A DNA stretch of 64,000 nt from Bdellovibrio bacteriovorus (GTDB taxonomy: Bacteria; Bdellovibrionota; Bdellovibrionia; Bdellovibrionales; Bdellovibrionaceae). The position numbers and the translations under genes were made by a program. The notes below the pieces were generated by a model, which saw only the letters and a program-made list of their open reading frames with translations, did not search any database and was not told where the DNA came from. Within the stretch, counting starts at the first letter, position 1. Each line of letters opens with the position of its first letter. The stretch spans positions 124,001 through 188,000 of the forward strand of contig NZ_LUKE01000001.1 in the NCBI RefSeq assembly GCF_001592735.1, in the 5' to 3' direction. This document shows, piece after piece, positions 43,012 through 50,980 of the stretch.

Positions 43012-43422
43012 ATGGCCACCAAAACAGCAAGAAAACCAACCGCAGCAAAAGCTGCAAGAAAAACAAAAACCAAAACCGGCGCTGCCACGAAAGCTTCTGG
43101 CTCTGCAAAGTCAAAATCTAAAATGTTGTCGGGAAAAAGCATGAAGGCTTCGGCGTCTAAAACGCGCACCACATCCAAAGCAAAAAAAGCTATTGCACCG
43201 AAAAAATCAGCGACTTCAAAATCAAGCACGGCCTCTCGCTCCACTGGACGCTCTAAAATGAGCGAGCCCACGAATGATGCAAGAATGGCGGCGGACTCTG
43301 AAAGTCACAGCCTGACGTCTCAATCTAAAATGAAGCTGTCTCGTCGGAATCCAAAAAACTTCCGCGACGAACAAAGACTGCAATCAACACCAGACTCTGT
43401 GAATCCAGCCACTCGTCGCTAA
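43012..43422 (+). CDS. Lys/Ala-rich histone-H1-like DNA-binding protein
   Basis: A 136-residue very basic protein. Residues 1-90 are almost only Lys, Ala, Ser, Thr, Arg and Gly (KTARKPTAAKAARKTKTKTG, KASASKTRTTSKAKKAIAPKK), like bacterial H1-type nucleoid proteins such as those of chlamydiae and Bordetella BpH1. The last 45 residues are more ordinary and lack repeats. A strong RBS (AAGAAGGAGTCCAAG) suggests high expression. Compaction of the nucleoid, for example in attack-phase cells, is a plausible role but is inference. Confidence 0.78.
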   Translation: MATKTARKPTAAKAARKTKTKTGAATKASGSAKSKSKMLSGKSMKASASKTRTTSKAKKAIAPKKSATSKSSTASRSTGRSKMSEPTNDARMAADSESHSLTSQSKMKLSRRNPKNFRDEQRLQSTPDSVNPATRR

Positions 43423-43451
43423 GACTAGATCCTGGCTGGCAAGTTCACGAG

Positions 43452-43488
43452 AAAGCCTTTCTCCGAGCGAGAAAGGCTTTTTTTATTT
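43452..43488 (+). terminator. Terminator of the H1-like gene
   Basis: AAAGCCTTTCTC, loop CGAGC, GAGAAAGGCTTTTTTT: a 12-bp stem with a T7 run, 30 bp after the stop codon. Confidence 0.9.
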
Positions 43489-43576
43489 CCATTTTCTCCA
43501 ATTACAAACTTGTACTGTGACCTTCCCTTCGCCTCGTGCGAAGACAACCTGTCTTTACCTTTAACAGGAGAACTTA

Positions 43577-43960
43577 ATGAAAAAGATCTTATTGGCCATA
43601 ACCACCCTATTCGTTTTGTCTGTCACCGCTTATGCCGTTTCTATTGAAGTCACCGAATATGCAGCTGTGGCTATCAGTGACCTCCGAACCGTGACTTCTG
43701 ATGACGGTTTTACCAAAGAACATTCTATTTCTTTTATGGGCCCGGGGCTCGCTCCCTTGATGTATCTTCTTCCAGCGATGAAAGACATCGACGGCCAAGA
43801 AAATCGTATTTTAGAATACAAACGTGGTTTCGCGGTGTCTCAGCCTGCAGCTGAAGATGGAAAATCCAAAGCCTTATTTTTTGAATGTCAGCAAGCCGAC
43901 GGCGGCGATAAAAGTGTTTCTTGCAACATCACTTTGATTGTTGGAATTATTCCGGGTTAA
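43577..43960 (+). CDS. Small secreted protein of unknown function
   Basis: A 127-residue protein with a signal peptide ending AYA (residue 20) and a mature domain of about 107 residues, rich in beta strands, with two Cys (FFECQQ and SVSCNIT) probably bridged. ACAGGAGAACTTA is the RBS. It has its own terminator 26 bp past the stop. No family recognised. Confidence 0.75.
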   Translation: MKKILLAITTLFVLSVTAYAVSIEVTEYAAVAISDLRTVTSDDGFTKEHSISFMGPGLAPLMYLLPAMKDIDGQENRILEYKRGFAVSQPAAEDGKSKALFFECQQADGGDKSVSCNITLIVGIIPG

Positions 43961-43986
43961 AAATCGAAATAATCTTTGTTCCAAGA

Positions 43987-44018
43987 AAAAGCCTTTCTGT
44001 TCGCAGAAAGGCTTTTTT
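43987..44018 (+). terminator. Terminator of the 43577 gene, also faces hutU
   Basis: AAAAAGCCTTTCTG-TTCG-CAGAAAGGCTTTTTT: a 9-bp GC-containing stem with A and T flanks, usable from both strands in this convergent gap. Confidence 0.9.
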
Positions 44019-44039
44019 ATAAATCTTAAGTTATAGCTT

Positions 44040-45695
44040 TTAGATCCAGCAGCTTTTTACCCCACGCTCTTGGGCGACTTCTTTGGCTAGTTCATAGCCC
44101 GCATCCAAATGTCTAAATACACCCATCGCTGGATCGGCCGTTAAAACTCTCTCTAAGCGTTTTGCAGCTTTTTCAGTTCCATCGGCGACAATCACTTGGC
44201 CGGCGTGTTGGCTGTACCCCATCCCCACACCACCACCGTGATGAAGACTGACCCACGTGGCTCCACACGCCGTATTCACCATGGCATTTAATAATGCCCA
44301 GTCACTGACGGCGTCAGACCCGTCTTTCATCGCTTCCGTTTCGCGATTGGGTGACGCCACAGATCCACAATCTAAGTGGTCACGGCCAATGACGATGGGT
44401 GCTTTGACTTTACCTTCAGCGACCAGCTGATTGAACATCAAGCCAGCTTTAGCGCGCTCGCCGTATTCAAGCCAGCAAATCCGTGCGGGCAGCCCTTGAA
44501 AGGCAATGCGTTCTTCCGCCATATCTAACCAACGTAAAAGATCTTTTTTATGCGGGAAGAGTTTTCTCATCGCATCGTCGGTGACTTTGATATCGTTAGG
44601 ATCACCTGACAAAGCCACCCAGCGGAAAGGACCACTGCCTTTACAGAACAGAGGTCTGATAAATGCCGGCACAAATCCCGGGTAATCAAAGGCGTTAGTG
44701 ACACCCGCTTCTTGAGCACGCGCACGCAAGTTATTACCGTAATCAAATGTCACAGCGCCTTTATCTTTCATTGCCAGCATGCCACGCACGTGTTTGGCCA
44801 TCGATGCGTAAGCGGCTTCCAAATATGCTTTTTGATCTTTTTCGCGGAAAGGTTTTGCGGACTCAACCGTGTAACCTTCCGGTATATAACCCACCAACGG
44901 ATCATGTGCTGAAGTTTGGTCCGTTAATAAATCCGGGATAAAGTTTTTTTCTAACAACTGATGAATGACGGTTGCCATATTGCCCAGCAAAGCGATGGAT
45001 TTTGCTTCCCCCGCCGCCGTGTACTTACGGATCCGTGCGATTGCATCATCGATGTCGGTGGCGACTTCATCAATGTATTTTGTTTCTAAGCGTTTTTGGA
45101 TTCTTGTCGGATCAATTTCAACTGCGAGCACGCAAGCACCAGCAAACACTCCGGCTAAAGGTTGCGCCCCACCCATGCCCCCAAGACCGGCAGTCAAGAT
45201 CACACGACCTTTCAGGCTGCCATTGAAATGCTGTCTGCCCGCTTCAACAAAAGATTCATACGTCCCTTGGATAATACCTTGAGTTCCAATGTAAATCCAA
45301 GAGCCTGCGGTCATCTGGCCGTACATCATCAAACCTTTTTTATCCAACTCATTGAAGACTTCCCACGTCGACCATTTCGGCACAAGGTTTGAGTTTGCAA
45401 GTAAAACTCGGGGTGCGTCTTCGTGAGTTTTTAAAATACCGATCGGTTTTCCTGATTGGACTAAAAGAGTTTCATCGTTTTCTAAATTTTTTAAAGCCTC
45501 TAGGATTTTATCAAAAGACTCCCAGTTGCGCGCCGCTTTTCCAATTCCGCCATACACGACGAGATCTTCCGGACGCTCGGCCACCATAGGGTCCAAGTTG
45601 TTTTGAATCATACGGTAAGCGGCTTCTTGCAACCAGCCCTTACAAACCATTTTATTTCCGGTGGGAGCTTTTACTACTCTTGGTCCTGATGTCAT
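44040..45695 (-). CDS. hutU: Urocanate hydratase
   Basis: A 551-residue NAD-dependent enzyme converting urocanate to imidazolonepropionate. Motifs: [19 protein letters not shown], the NAD-binding [16 protein letters not shown], and the C-terminal [18 protein letters not shown], followed by [17 protein letters not shown]. The length is standard. It starts 23 bp after hutH with AAGAGGAAGTATTT as RBS, giving a hutH-hutU operon. Confidence 0.97.
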   Translation of the reverse strand: MTSGPRVVKAPTGNKMVCKGWLQEAAYRMIQNNLDPMVAERPEDLVVYGGIGKAARNWESFDKILEALKNLENDETLLVQSGKPIGILKTHEDAPRVLLANSNLVPKWSTWEVFNELDKKGLMMYGQMTAGSWIYIGTQGIIQGTYESFVEAGRQHFNGSLKGRVILTAGLGGMGGAQPLAGVFAGACVLAVEIDPTRIQKRLETKYIDEVATDIDDAIARIRKYTAAGEAKSIALLGNMATVIHQLLEKNFIPDLLTDQTSAHDPLVGYIPEGYTVESAKPFREKDQKAYLEAAYASMAKHVRGMLAMKDKGAVTFDYGNNLRARAQEAGVTNAFDYPGFVPAFIRPLFCKGSGPFRWVALSGDPNDIKVTDDAMRKLFPHKKDLLRWLDMAEERIAFQGLPARICWLEYGERAKAGLMFNQLVAEGKVKAPIVIGRDHLDCGSVASPNRETEAMKDGSDAVSDWALLNAMVNTACGATWVSLHHGGGVGMGYSQHAGQVIVADGTEKAAKRLERVLTADPAMGVFRHLDAGYELAKEVAQERGVKSCWI

Positions 45696-45718
45696 AAATA
45701 CTTCCTCTTAAATAATTT

Positions 45719-47254
45719 CTACCACTCAAGCTCGCCGACGGCTTTTTGCACGACTGCCATCAGTTCGTTCGACAGCATCATCGCCTTGATGGCTTCGACG
45801 TCTTTGTGGAAAATGCGGTCTTCGGTTGCAAATGGAACTGTTTTACGAATGTGTTCATGCGCGGCTTTGACGGCCGCTGACGGTTTTAACGGTGCAATCA
45901 AATCCAAGGCTTGCGTGGCTGAAAGCATTTCCATCGCCACTACATTTTCTGCGTTTTGCAGAATCTGTTTAAATTTGCGCGCGGCAATTGTTCCCATCGA
46001 AACGTGATCTTCTTTTTCTGCCGAAGTCGGGATTGAATCCACGCTCGCCGGATGAGCCAGAACTTTATTTTCACTGACCAAAGAAGCCGCCGCCACTTGG
46101 ACAATCATGTGACCTGAATTCAAACCTCCGTTCGGAGTTAAGAATGCAGGGAGTTCTGACATTTGTGTTGAAATCATTTTTGAAATACGGCATTCGCTGA
46201 TACTGGCTTGTGAAGAAATCGCAATCCCCGCAAAATCCATCGCGTGCGCCACCGGCATCCCGTGAAAATTGCCGCAAGAAAGCACTTTATTATCATCGGC
46301 AAATACAAGTGGATTGTCGGTGGAAGAATTCGCTTCAGTTTCTAAAACTTTAGCAACATAGCGAAGGGCATCTTTGGCCGCCCCGTGAACTGCCGGCATA
46401 CAACGAAGCGAGTAAGCATCTTGCACACGGTGATCTCCGGTGATGTGGCTTTGACCGATTTCGCTCATCTCACCCATAAGTTTGATTAAATTGCGCGCCG
46501 TTTTTCCTTCGCCAGGATGAGGACGAGCCGCCGAAATAAGTGGATCAAAAGCTTTGCGCGAACCACGCAAGCCTTCCAAGGACATGGCACCCGCAAGATC
46601 GGCCAACCACAACAAGCGACGAGCTTCCCACACAGAAAGCAAACCTATGGAAGTCATCACCTGACAGCCATTGATCATGGAAAGACCTTCTTTGGCTTGA
46701 AGGTCTAAGGCTTTGATGGTTTTTTCTTGCAAAAGTTTTTGCACCGGTACGATTTGACCGTTCGGTCCCCAGGCATCCCCTTCACCGATGATCGTTAACG
46801 CCAAATGGGAAAGAGGTGCTAAGTCACCACTCGCGCCCACTGAGCCTTGCGAAGGAACCACCGGAATGATGTCATTATTCAGGAATTCTAGAATTTTTTC
46901 GACAACCAACGGACGAATCCCACTGTGACCTTTAGCCAACGCATTGGCACGCAAAACCATCATCGCGCGAGTTTCTGTTTTGGTAAAAGGAGTGCCGACA
47001 CCCATGCAATGGGAACGAATCAAGTTGCGCTGAAGCTGTTCAATTTCAGAATCAGAAATACGAACCGAGGAAAAGGCCCCAAAGCCGGTGTTCACTCCGT
47101 ACATAACTTCGCCACTTGAAATACGGCCTTCAATGTACGATCGAGATTTTTGCATTTGCGCTTTTGCGGATGCCGAAAGCTCAGCCTTTAACTGCGGTTT
47201 GTGCGCGATTTCATAAAGGCTTTCAAGAGTGATATTTTCACCAGTAATTTGCAT
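45719..47254 (-). CDS. hutH: Histidine ammonia-lyase
   Basis: A roughly 511-residue lyase that deaminates histidine to urocanate. The MIO electrophile triad is in GSVGASGDLAPLSHL, and the active-site Tyr is in YGVNTGFGAF. The length is standard. The start is ATG 47254 (MQITGEN) with GGAG 11 bases upstream, or an in-frame ATG at 47269 or 47275. It is the first gene of hutH-hutU. No hut regulator or histidine transporter is adjacent. Confidence 0.96.
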   Translation of the reverse strand: MQITGENITLESLYEIAHKPQLKAELSASAKAQMQKSRSYIEGRISSGEVMYGVNTGFGAFSSVRISDSEIEQLQRNLIRSHCMGVGTPFTKTETRAMMVLRANALAKGHSGIRPLVVEKILEFLNNDIIPVVPSQGSVGASGDLAPLSHLALTIIGEGDAWGPNGQIVPVQKLLQEKTIKALDLQAKEGLSMINGCQVMTSIGLLSVWEARRLLWLADLAGAMSLEGLRGSRKAFDPLISAARPHPGEGKTARNLIKLMGEMSEIGQSHITGDHRVQDAYSLRCMPAVHGAAKDALRYVAKVLETEANSSTDNPLVFADDNKVLSCGNFHGMPVAHAMDFAGIAISSQASISECRISKMISTQMSELPAFLTPNGGLNSGHMIVQVAAASLVSENKVLAHPASVDSIPTSAEKEDHVSMGTIAARKFKQILQNAENVVAMEMLSATQALDLIAPLKPSAAVKAAHEHIRKTVPFATEDRIFHKDVEAIKAMMLSNELMAVVQKAVGELEW

Positions 47255-47309
47255 AGAACCAGGCTCCATTTTCAAAGGCCCGATCCTAGCGCAACGACCC
47301 TAAATTCTC

Positions 47310-47416
47310 AAAGGTGCCTGGCTCTTTTTTCTGGCTACATAGCGTCATAGAGTGACCTTTGTCCCAATTCTCAGAGGATAACGCGCCATGGTCCTAAAAA
47401 AGAGCCAGGCACCTTT
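47310..47416. repeat. 107-bp element bounded by perfect 21-bp inverted repeat
   Basis: AAAGGTGCCTGGCTCTTTTTT (47310-47330) is the exact reverse complement of 47396-47416. It separates hutH from DUF3617 and touches the DUF3617 stop codon. The 65-nt interior has no ORF. The left end is preceded by AATTCTCAAAGG and the interior by AATTCTCAGAGG, an approximate direct repeat. It could be a MITE-like element or a large hairpin terminator. Confidence 0.6.
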
Positions 47417-47826
47417 TATTTACAGGGCTTGGTCCATTTACCGGTGAGGTTTAGTTTGGCGAAAGACGGGATGCCTTTGAAAGAGCCTTCGGCGTCGCCT
47501 TTGAGGTCGTAACTTTTTTCAGTGACCGTACCTGCCAATGTTCCTTCGGCTTCGATGTCATCTTTTTGGCATTTAAGCGCGGCTTCTAGTTTTTTGCCTT
47601 TGAGTGACCATTTCGTGATCGTGCACCCACGTTTGGTGAGTTCTTTGCTGATAGTTTGTTTGGGGTCTTTGGCTAAATCTTTAGAAATACATTCTTCGTT
47701 TTCGGTTGCTGGCAATGGCAAGCCATTGAGCTCAAAACTTGATTTCGCTTTCCACAAACCGGGCTGCATATTTTGCGCGAAACTTGTGCCTGAAACTAAA
47801 ACTAGAAATGCAATTAACTTTATCAT
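47416..47826 (-). CDS. DUF3617 family secreted protein
   Basis: A roughly 136-residue exported protein with a signal peptide ending FAQ and the DUF3617 pattern: MQPGLWKAKSSFE at the mature N-terminus, a Cys in ENEECIS, a pair RGCTITKW and LKCQKD, and a terminal CK. Probably beta-barrel-like with disulphides. The start is the ATG at 47826 or the adjacent GTG at 47829; AGGAG lies 6-9 bases upstream. The family has no established function. Confidence 0.82.
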   Translation of the reverse strand: MIKLIAFLVLVSGTSFAQNMQPGLWKAKSSFELNGLPLPATENEECISKDLAKDPKQTISKELTKRGCTITKWSLKGKKLEAALKCQKDDIEAEGTLAGTVTEKSYDLKGDAEGSFKGIPSFAKLNLTGKWTKPCK

Positions 47827-47840
47827 CACAACACACTCCT

Positions 47841-47870
47841 AAAAAAAGACCCTAACATCGTTAGGGTCTT
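47841..47870 (-). terminator. Terminator of the beta-helix gene, abutting the next RBS
   Basis: On the minus strand the stem AAGACCCTAAC, loop, GTTAGGGTCTT is followed by a T7 run. It ends immediately before the AGGAG Shine-Dalgarno sequence of the DUF3617 gene, so read-through transcripts would carry the hairpin at the RBS. Confidence 0.75.
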
Positions 47871-47909
47871 CCGACTAGCTTTGTTGTGAAAGAACAGCTT
47901 ACCTATTCA

Positions 47910-49265
47910 TTAGGGATTCACACACACCGCGTTTGCTGCCGCAACACCATTATCCGCGGTATTGTCACAGTGAACAACGTTTGAAAGGGCTTTTTGCAAT
48001 CCCACGACCGGACCCGCAAAGTCACCTGAAAGACGATTTCCACTGAATACGTTTTTATCTCCCCAACCGGCGACAGCGATGTGCGTTTGAAAGCCGTTAA
48101 GTTGGCACGACTTCGATCCGCATTGCCCCGCAACACCTTTATTGTTCAACACATAGGTCAAATTACCTTTTACGTCGATAAAAGAATCCGCATAAGCTCC
48201 CGTCATGCCCGAGCCTTCAAATTCGTTTTCCGCAATAACGTTGTTTTGTGTTCCCTCTTTCACGTCGATACTTTCAGCCTTTACGTTTGAAATATAATTT
48301 TCAGAAACAAGATTGCAGTCACTGCGATCCGGCTCGCCACAATTCGTACCACTTGGACACCACTTGTTTTTCGAACTTCCTAAATAAACCCCTTCACCAA
48401 AATCAGGTTGATATAAACCAGCATCTAAAATTTTAGATCTAGAGATTACGCTGTTTTGCGTGTTATTGCGAAAATGCACGGCTTCATCGCCCACACCGGA
48501 AACTGTCATATTATGAAGAACAAGGTTCTGTCCCCCGTCCATCATCACACCCTTTTGTACGTTTCGTACCGCCAGTCCACTGACGACGATGTTGGAGGCT
48601 TTATTAAGATACAGCCCATAGCCTGATTTATAATTACCCCCATCAATGACAGCGCCTTTTTCTGCACACACATAAGCCGCAGAGCTAGCCTTCAAGGTGA
48701 TTACAAAAAGCCCGCTATAAACGCCACTTGCCACTGACACCAAATCTCCAGCTCGCAAATCAGCCAAAGCGGTTTTTAACTCCGCCGCCGAGCGCACATC
48801 GATTTTGCGAGCATATTTAAATGACTCACAATCAATGCGTTCTTCCCATTTACAAGCCTTCGGGGCTTGCGCTGGAACTTTGAATAATTTTTCAGCCACC
48901 GGAGCTGGAGCTGGTGATGGCGCTGGGCTCGGTGATGGCTCCGGATTTGCTGGAACCGGCGCTGATCCTAGTACCGCAGTTTTCAACACACGAAAGCGCA
49001 CCATTACTTTTTTATTTTTAGAATCATACACCAACACCTTCACCTGACCATTCTTGCTGCCGGTAGTAATTTTACCAGAGGCCGACACCGTGGCCGCTCC
49101 GTAAGTGACTTGGTATCGGTACGGACTTACTCCACCACTGACTCGTAATTGAAATGAAGTTTCAAAAGGCACGGTTTCGTGCGGTGAGCTGGCACTCAGA
49201 TTTGCAGACCAGCCAAGTGCGGGTATCAAAAGAGTTACTAGAGTTGCTGAGAATAACTTGAACAT
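47910..49265 (-). CDS. Secreted right-handed parallel beta-helix protein
   Basis: A 451-residue exported protein with a signal peptide to about residue 21 and an Ig-like or Big-type domain (about 22-95). A Pro/Ala/Ser linker (about 105-130, PSPSPAPSPAPAP) comes next, then a parallel beta-helix from about 150 with coils such as ASNIVVSGLAVRNVQKG and NLVLHNMTVSGVGDEAVHF. Cys pairs are spread along the coils. GGAGGAATCTCGA fixes the start at ATG 49265. The fold resembles polysaccharide lyases and carbohydrate-binding secreted proteins; catalytic residues cannot be told by eye. Confidence 0.8.
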   Translation of the reverse strand: MFKLFSATLVTLLIPALGWSANLSASSPHETVPFETSFQLRVSGGVSPYRYQVTYGAATVSASGKITTGSKNGQVKVLVYDSKNKKVMVRFRVLKTAVLGSAPVPANPEPSPSPAPSPAPAPVAEKLFKVPAQAPKACKWEERIDCESFKYARKIDVRSAAELKTALADLRAGDLVSVASGVYSGLFVITLKASSAAYVCAEKGAVIDGGNYKSGYGLYLNKASNIVVSGLAVRNVQKGVMMDGGQNLVLHNMTVSGVGDEAVHFRNNTQNSVISRSKILDAGLYQPDFGEGVYLGSSKNKWCPSGTNCGEPDRSDCNLVSENYISNVKAESIDVKEGTQNNVIAENEFEGSGMTGAYADSFIDVKGNLTYVLNNKGVAGQCGSKSCQLNGFQTHIAVAGWGDKNVFSGNRLSGDFAGPVVGLQKALSNVVHCDNTADNGVAAANAVCVNP

Positions 49266-49363
49266 TCGAGATTCCTCCTGGTTCACTGATCATGAAAGAA
49301 ACCAGATGGATTTTCCAATTGTTCTTATTTCGGGACTTTGTAAAGACTCATTCTGCGCCCTTG

Positions 49364-50020
49364 CTAAGGACGCACTGTAAAATGATCAGTCACATACTGC
49401 TCAAGATCTTGTTTTGAAGGATTAGATTGAAGCAAATAGATCATTAAGGACTGGGTGCGCACGCTGGAATTGTGGCCATAATTAAAGACACCCGCCGCAT
49501 AAATATATTCATGCATATAAAGCACCGCGCGCTGGGTTTGATTCATTTTTTTGTAAATATCAATGTCTATGAAAACACGCTCTGCGCGACGTAAAGCCAC
49601 TTGGGCTTTGTGACAGCCTTCTGGCAAGGGGAAGGGTAAAGCAGAGTCTTTCGCTGCCGCTAAAGGCCCTTGCACGAATGAATCTTGGTCTATCTTAATT
49701 TTCAAGGCGGCTTGTTTTACGAGATTCTGAAACCAGGGAACGCGCGCGAGCTTTTTGTCAAAAAAATCGACACCATCTTTAAACGATTGAAGTTTCTCAA
49801 ATCTTTGCACCTCCGCCGCTACAGGCTGCATGGGCGCCCCAACCAGAGACATCCAGAAATCTAAAACCAGCACTTCTTCCCCTCCTATCGGAGGCGGCAA
49901 AGGAGAATTGCAGATAACCGCTTCGCCCCCATTTCCCACGTAAACTCCGCCGCCTGTATTGGGGTCCGCATGTACTCGGAGCGAGCAGAATATCAAAATC
50001 AACATCAAAAAATTATTCAT
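49364..50020 (-). CDS. Secreted NGG/HE-motif protein
   Basis: A 218-residue exported protein with a signal peptide ending VHA (residue 18). The mature N-terminus GGGVYVGNGGEAVICN resembles a Gly-rich NGGxxVxC motif, and the C-terminal part has MHEYIYAAGVFNYG, with an HE pair (His170, Glu171) in a helix, like a metal-dependent hydrolase motif but lacking an obvious second His. GGGGGAGGC lies four bases before ATG 50020. The start overlaps the 3' end of the TIGR02147 gene by 8 nt, so the two are coupled. A possible hydrolase; function unknown. Confidence 0.75.
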   Translation of the reverse strand: MNNFLMLILIFCSLRVHADPNTGGGVYVGNGGEAVICNSPLPPPIGGEEVLVLDFWMSLVGAPMQPVAAEVQRFEKLQSFKDGVDFFDKKLARVPWFQNLVKQAALKIKIDQDSFVQGPLAAAKDSALPFPLPEGCHKAQVALRRAERVFIDIDIYKKMNQTQRAVLYMHEYIYAAGVFNYGHNSSVRTQSLMIYLLQSNPSKQDLEQYVTDHFTVRP

Positions 50021-50882
50021 AAGCCTCCCCCACGGGAATAACGAAGGATTCAACATGCACGACCTGGTCGGCATCTTTAGCCAATGAAAGTTTTAAAAGA
50101 TTTTTGTGTAAAGATTTAATTTGTTCAACCACTTCAGCATAGGCCCATTTCGGAATAGACAAGGTCGTCCCTTGAAAATTCCTTTTTTCCATCGCGCCAT
50201 TCAATAAGGAAAACTGAGCCGACTGCAGCCAGCCCTCATGATAGGCTCTAATGGCTCTAGATGATTCTCCAGGATCAATATTGAGTGCGACCGGGTCATG
50301 GGGAACCCACTGCCCATCTTCGTTTTTTACGAGCTGCGCTTTTTCTAGGTTCTGCATAATCTCGAGAAAATTCGGTGTGTCGGGAGAAGCCTTCCAAACT
50401 TTGCTAAAACCGTCGTGAAGCTCTTTATTCTTTTTAAGACGTAAACATTCTCGCACGGAAAGATATCTGTAGTCAGAGATAATTTCAGCTGAGCTGACGA
50501 CACTTTCAGACTCATTAGCTTTACGATCTGAGTCCTGCAGTTGCAGGACTTTTAAAAGCGGATTACGAACTTCTTCGGGAACATCTTGAAGCGCGACCAT
50601 TTGAAAGAAATAAAGGCGCGAGGAGTGTGACAACTCAAGGCGATCGGCAATTAAAACCGCTCGATCCATCGATAAGGCGCGACGGCCACCTAAAACCCGA
50701 GATAACGTTCCCACATCCGGAAACTTAAGAAAGGAGGCAAACTGAGACATGGAAAATTTGGGCCGCTTTTTCTGGCGGTCCTGAAGCACGGCCTCCAGAT
50801 AGTCCGAGGGCCGATAAAATTTAAAGACGTCGGTATTTTCCATGCGGGCTAGATATTTATCACATGCCTCGTGTTTTGCCAT
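50013..50882 (-). CDS. TIGR02147/DUF4423 regulator
   Basis: A 289-residue protein of the TIGR02147 family, with an HTH-like N-terminal part (MSQFASFLKFPDVGTLSRVLGGRRALSMDRAVLIADRLEL, quoted in parts: FASFLKFPD, TLSRVLGGRRAL, AVLIADRLEL) and the DUF4423 C-terminal half (about 125-285) with NLEKAQLVKNEDGQWV and a helical tail. These proteins are greatly expanded in Bdellovibrio. It is divergent from the fibre gene (98 bp between starts) and coupled to the secreted NGG/HE gene, so it may regulate one or both. Confidence 0.85.
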   Translation of the reverse strand: MAKHEACDKYLARMENTDVFKFYRPSDYLEAVLQDRQKKRPKFSMSQFASFLKFPDVGTLSRVLGGRRALSMDRAVLIADRLELSHSSRLYFFQMVALQDVPEEVRNPLLKVLQLQDSDRKANESESVVSSAEIISDYRYLSVRECLRLKKNKELHDGFSKVWKASPDTPNFLEIMQNLEKAQLVKNEDGQWVPHDPVALNIDPGESSRAIRAYHEGWLQSAQFSLLNGAMEKRNFQGTTLSIPKWAYAEVVEQIKSLHKNLLKLSLAKDADQVVHVESFVIPVGEAYE

Positions 50883-50980
50883 GAAACATCAAAAGCGTTG
50901 AAATAATCCCTTGCTCAAGGCGCACTGATGTTTTGCAAGCGCCCCTCGTTTTTTATCGCGGAAGTGTCGATAAATTGTCC

